From: a bacterium
Lineage (GTDB): Bacteria; UBA9089; UBA9088; JAGUXG01
Assembly: GCA_030018505.1 (NCBI GenBank)
Contig: JASEHO010000109.1
Coordinates: 1-5,198, forward strand
Direction: 5' to 3'
DNA length: 5,198 nucleotides
Under the pieces are notes generated by a model that was not told the DNA's origin, did no database searches, and saw only the letters and a list, made by a program, of their open reading frames with translations. The position numbers and the translations under genes were made by a program. Shown here piece by piece: positions 5,192-5,198 of the stretch (the first letter of the stretch is position 1; each line of letters starts with the position of its first letter).

Positions 5192-5198
5192 CAAATTG

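Noticed and set aside
5180..5198. A small hairpin (AATTT/AAATT) after atpH as a terminator
   Set aside because: Five A-T pairs without a T tract are too weak, and the window ends there.

Overview
The window carries six housekeeping genes of an uncultured-looking, AT-leaning bacterium in two divergent blocks. On the minus strand is rpsO-pnp (ribosomal protein S15 and polynucleotide phosphorylase). On the plus strand is part of an F-type ATP synthase cluster: gamma (atpG), c (atpE), b (atpF) and delta (atpH). All six frames are intact and carry their family signatures. The organism is clearly bacterial (F-type ATPase, strong AGGAGG ribosome sites, sigma70-like promoters). AGA/AGG arginine codons and purine-rich coding strands are frequent, but nothing here places it in a phylum; a candidate-phylum genome recovered from a metagenome would fit.

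Layout: 1-98 is a repeat-rich stretch abutting the 3' end of pnp. 95-2427 is the pnp/rpsO pair, overlapping by 4 bases. 2428-2621 is a divergent promoter region with one rpsO promoter and two candidate atpG promoters. 2622-3476 is atpG. 3477-3772 is a 296-base spacer, mostly filled by a roughly 200-bp MITE-like element. 3773-4036 is atpE. 4037-4115 is a spacer made almost wholly of 7-bp repeats. 4116-5191 is atpF-atpH, overlapping at TTGA.

AtpE, AtpF and AtpH form the c-ring, the peripheral stalk and the stalk cap, and AtpG is the rotor shaft. Subunits a, alpha, beta and epsilon are absent. Gamma lies upstream of c-b-delta instead of between alpha and beta, so the usual a-c-b-delta-alpha-gamma-beta-epsilon order is broken. 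The c subunit keeps Gln26, Glu59, Ser60 and Tyr64, which suggests Na+ rather than H+ coupling.

The most unusual feature is a dispersed 12-bp motif, GTAAYSNYTCAK, found six times and only at gene ends or in spacers. It supplies the pnp stop codon, forms the terminal inverted repeats of the atpG-atpE element, and encodes the start of an extra C-terminal tail on AtpH. A 25-bp perfect inverted repeat containing it lies near both ends of the window (8-32 and 5145-5169), so the window may be a contig that broke at a high-copy repeat. I see no new enzymatic or defence system; the novelty is in the repeats and the rearranged operon.
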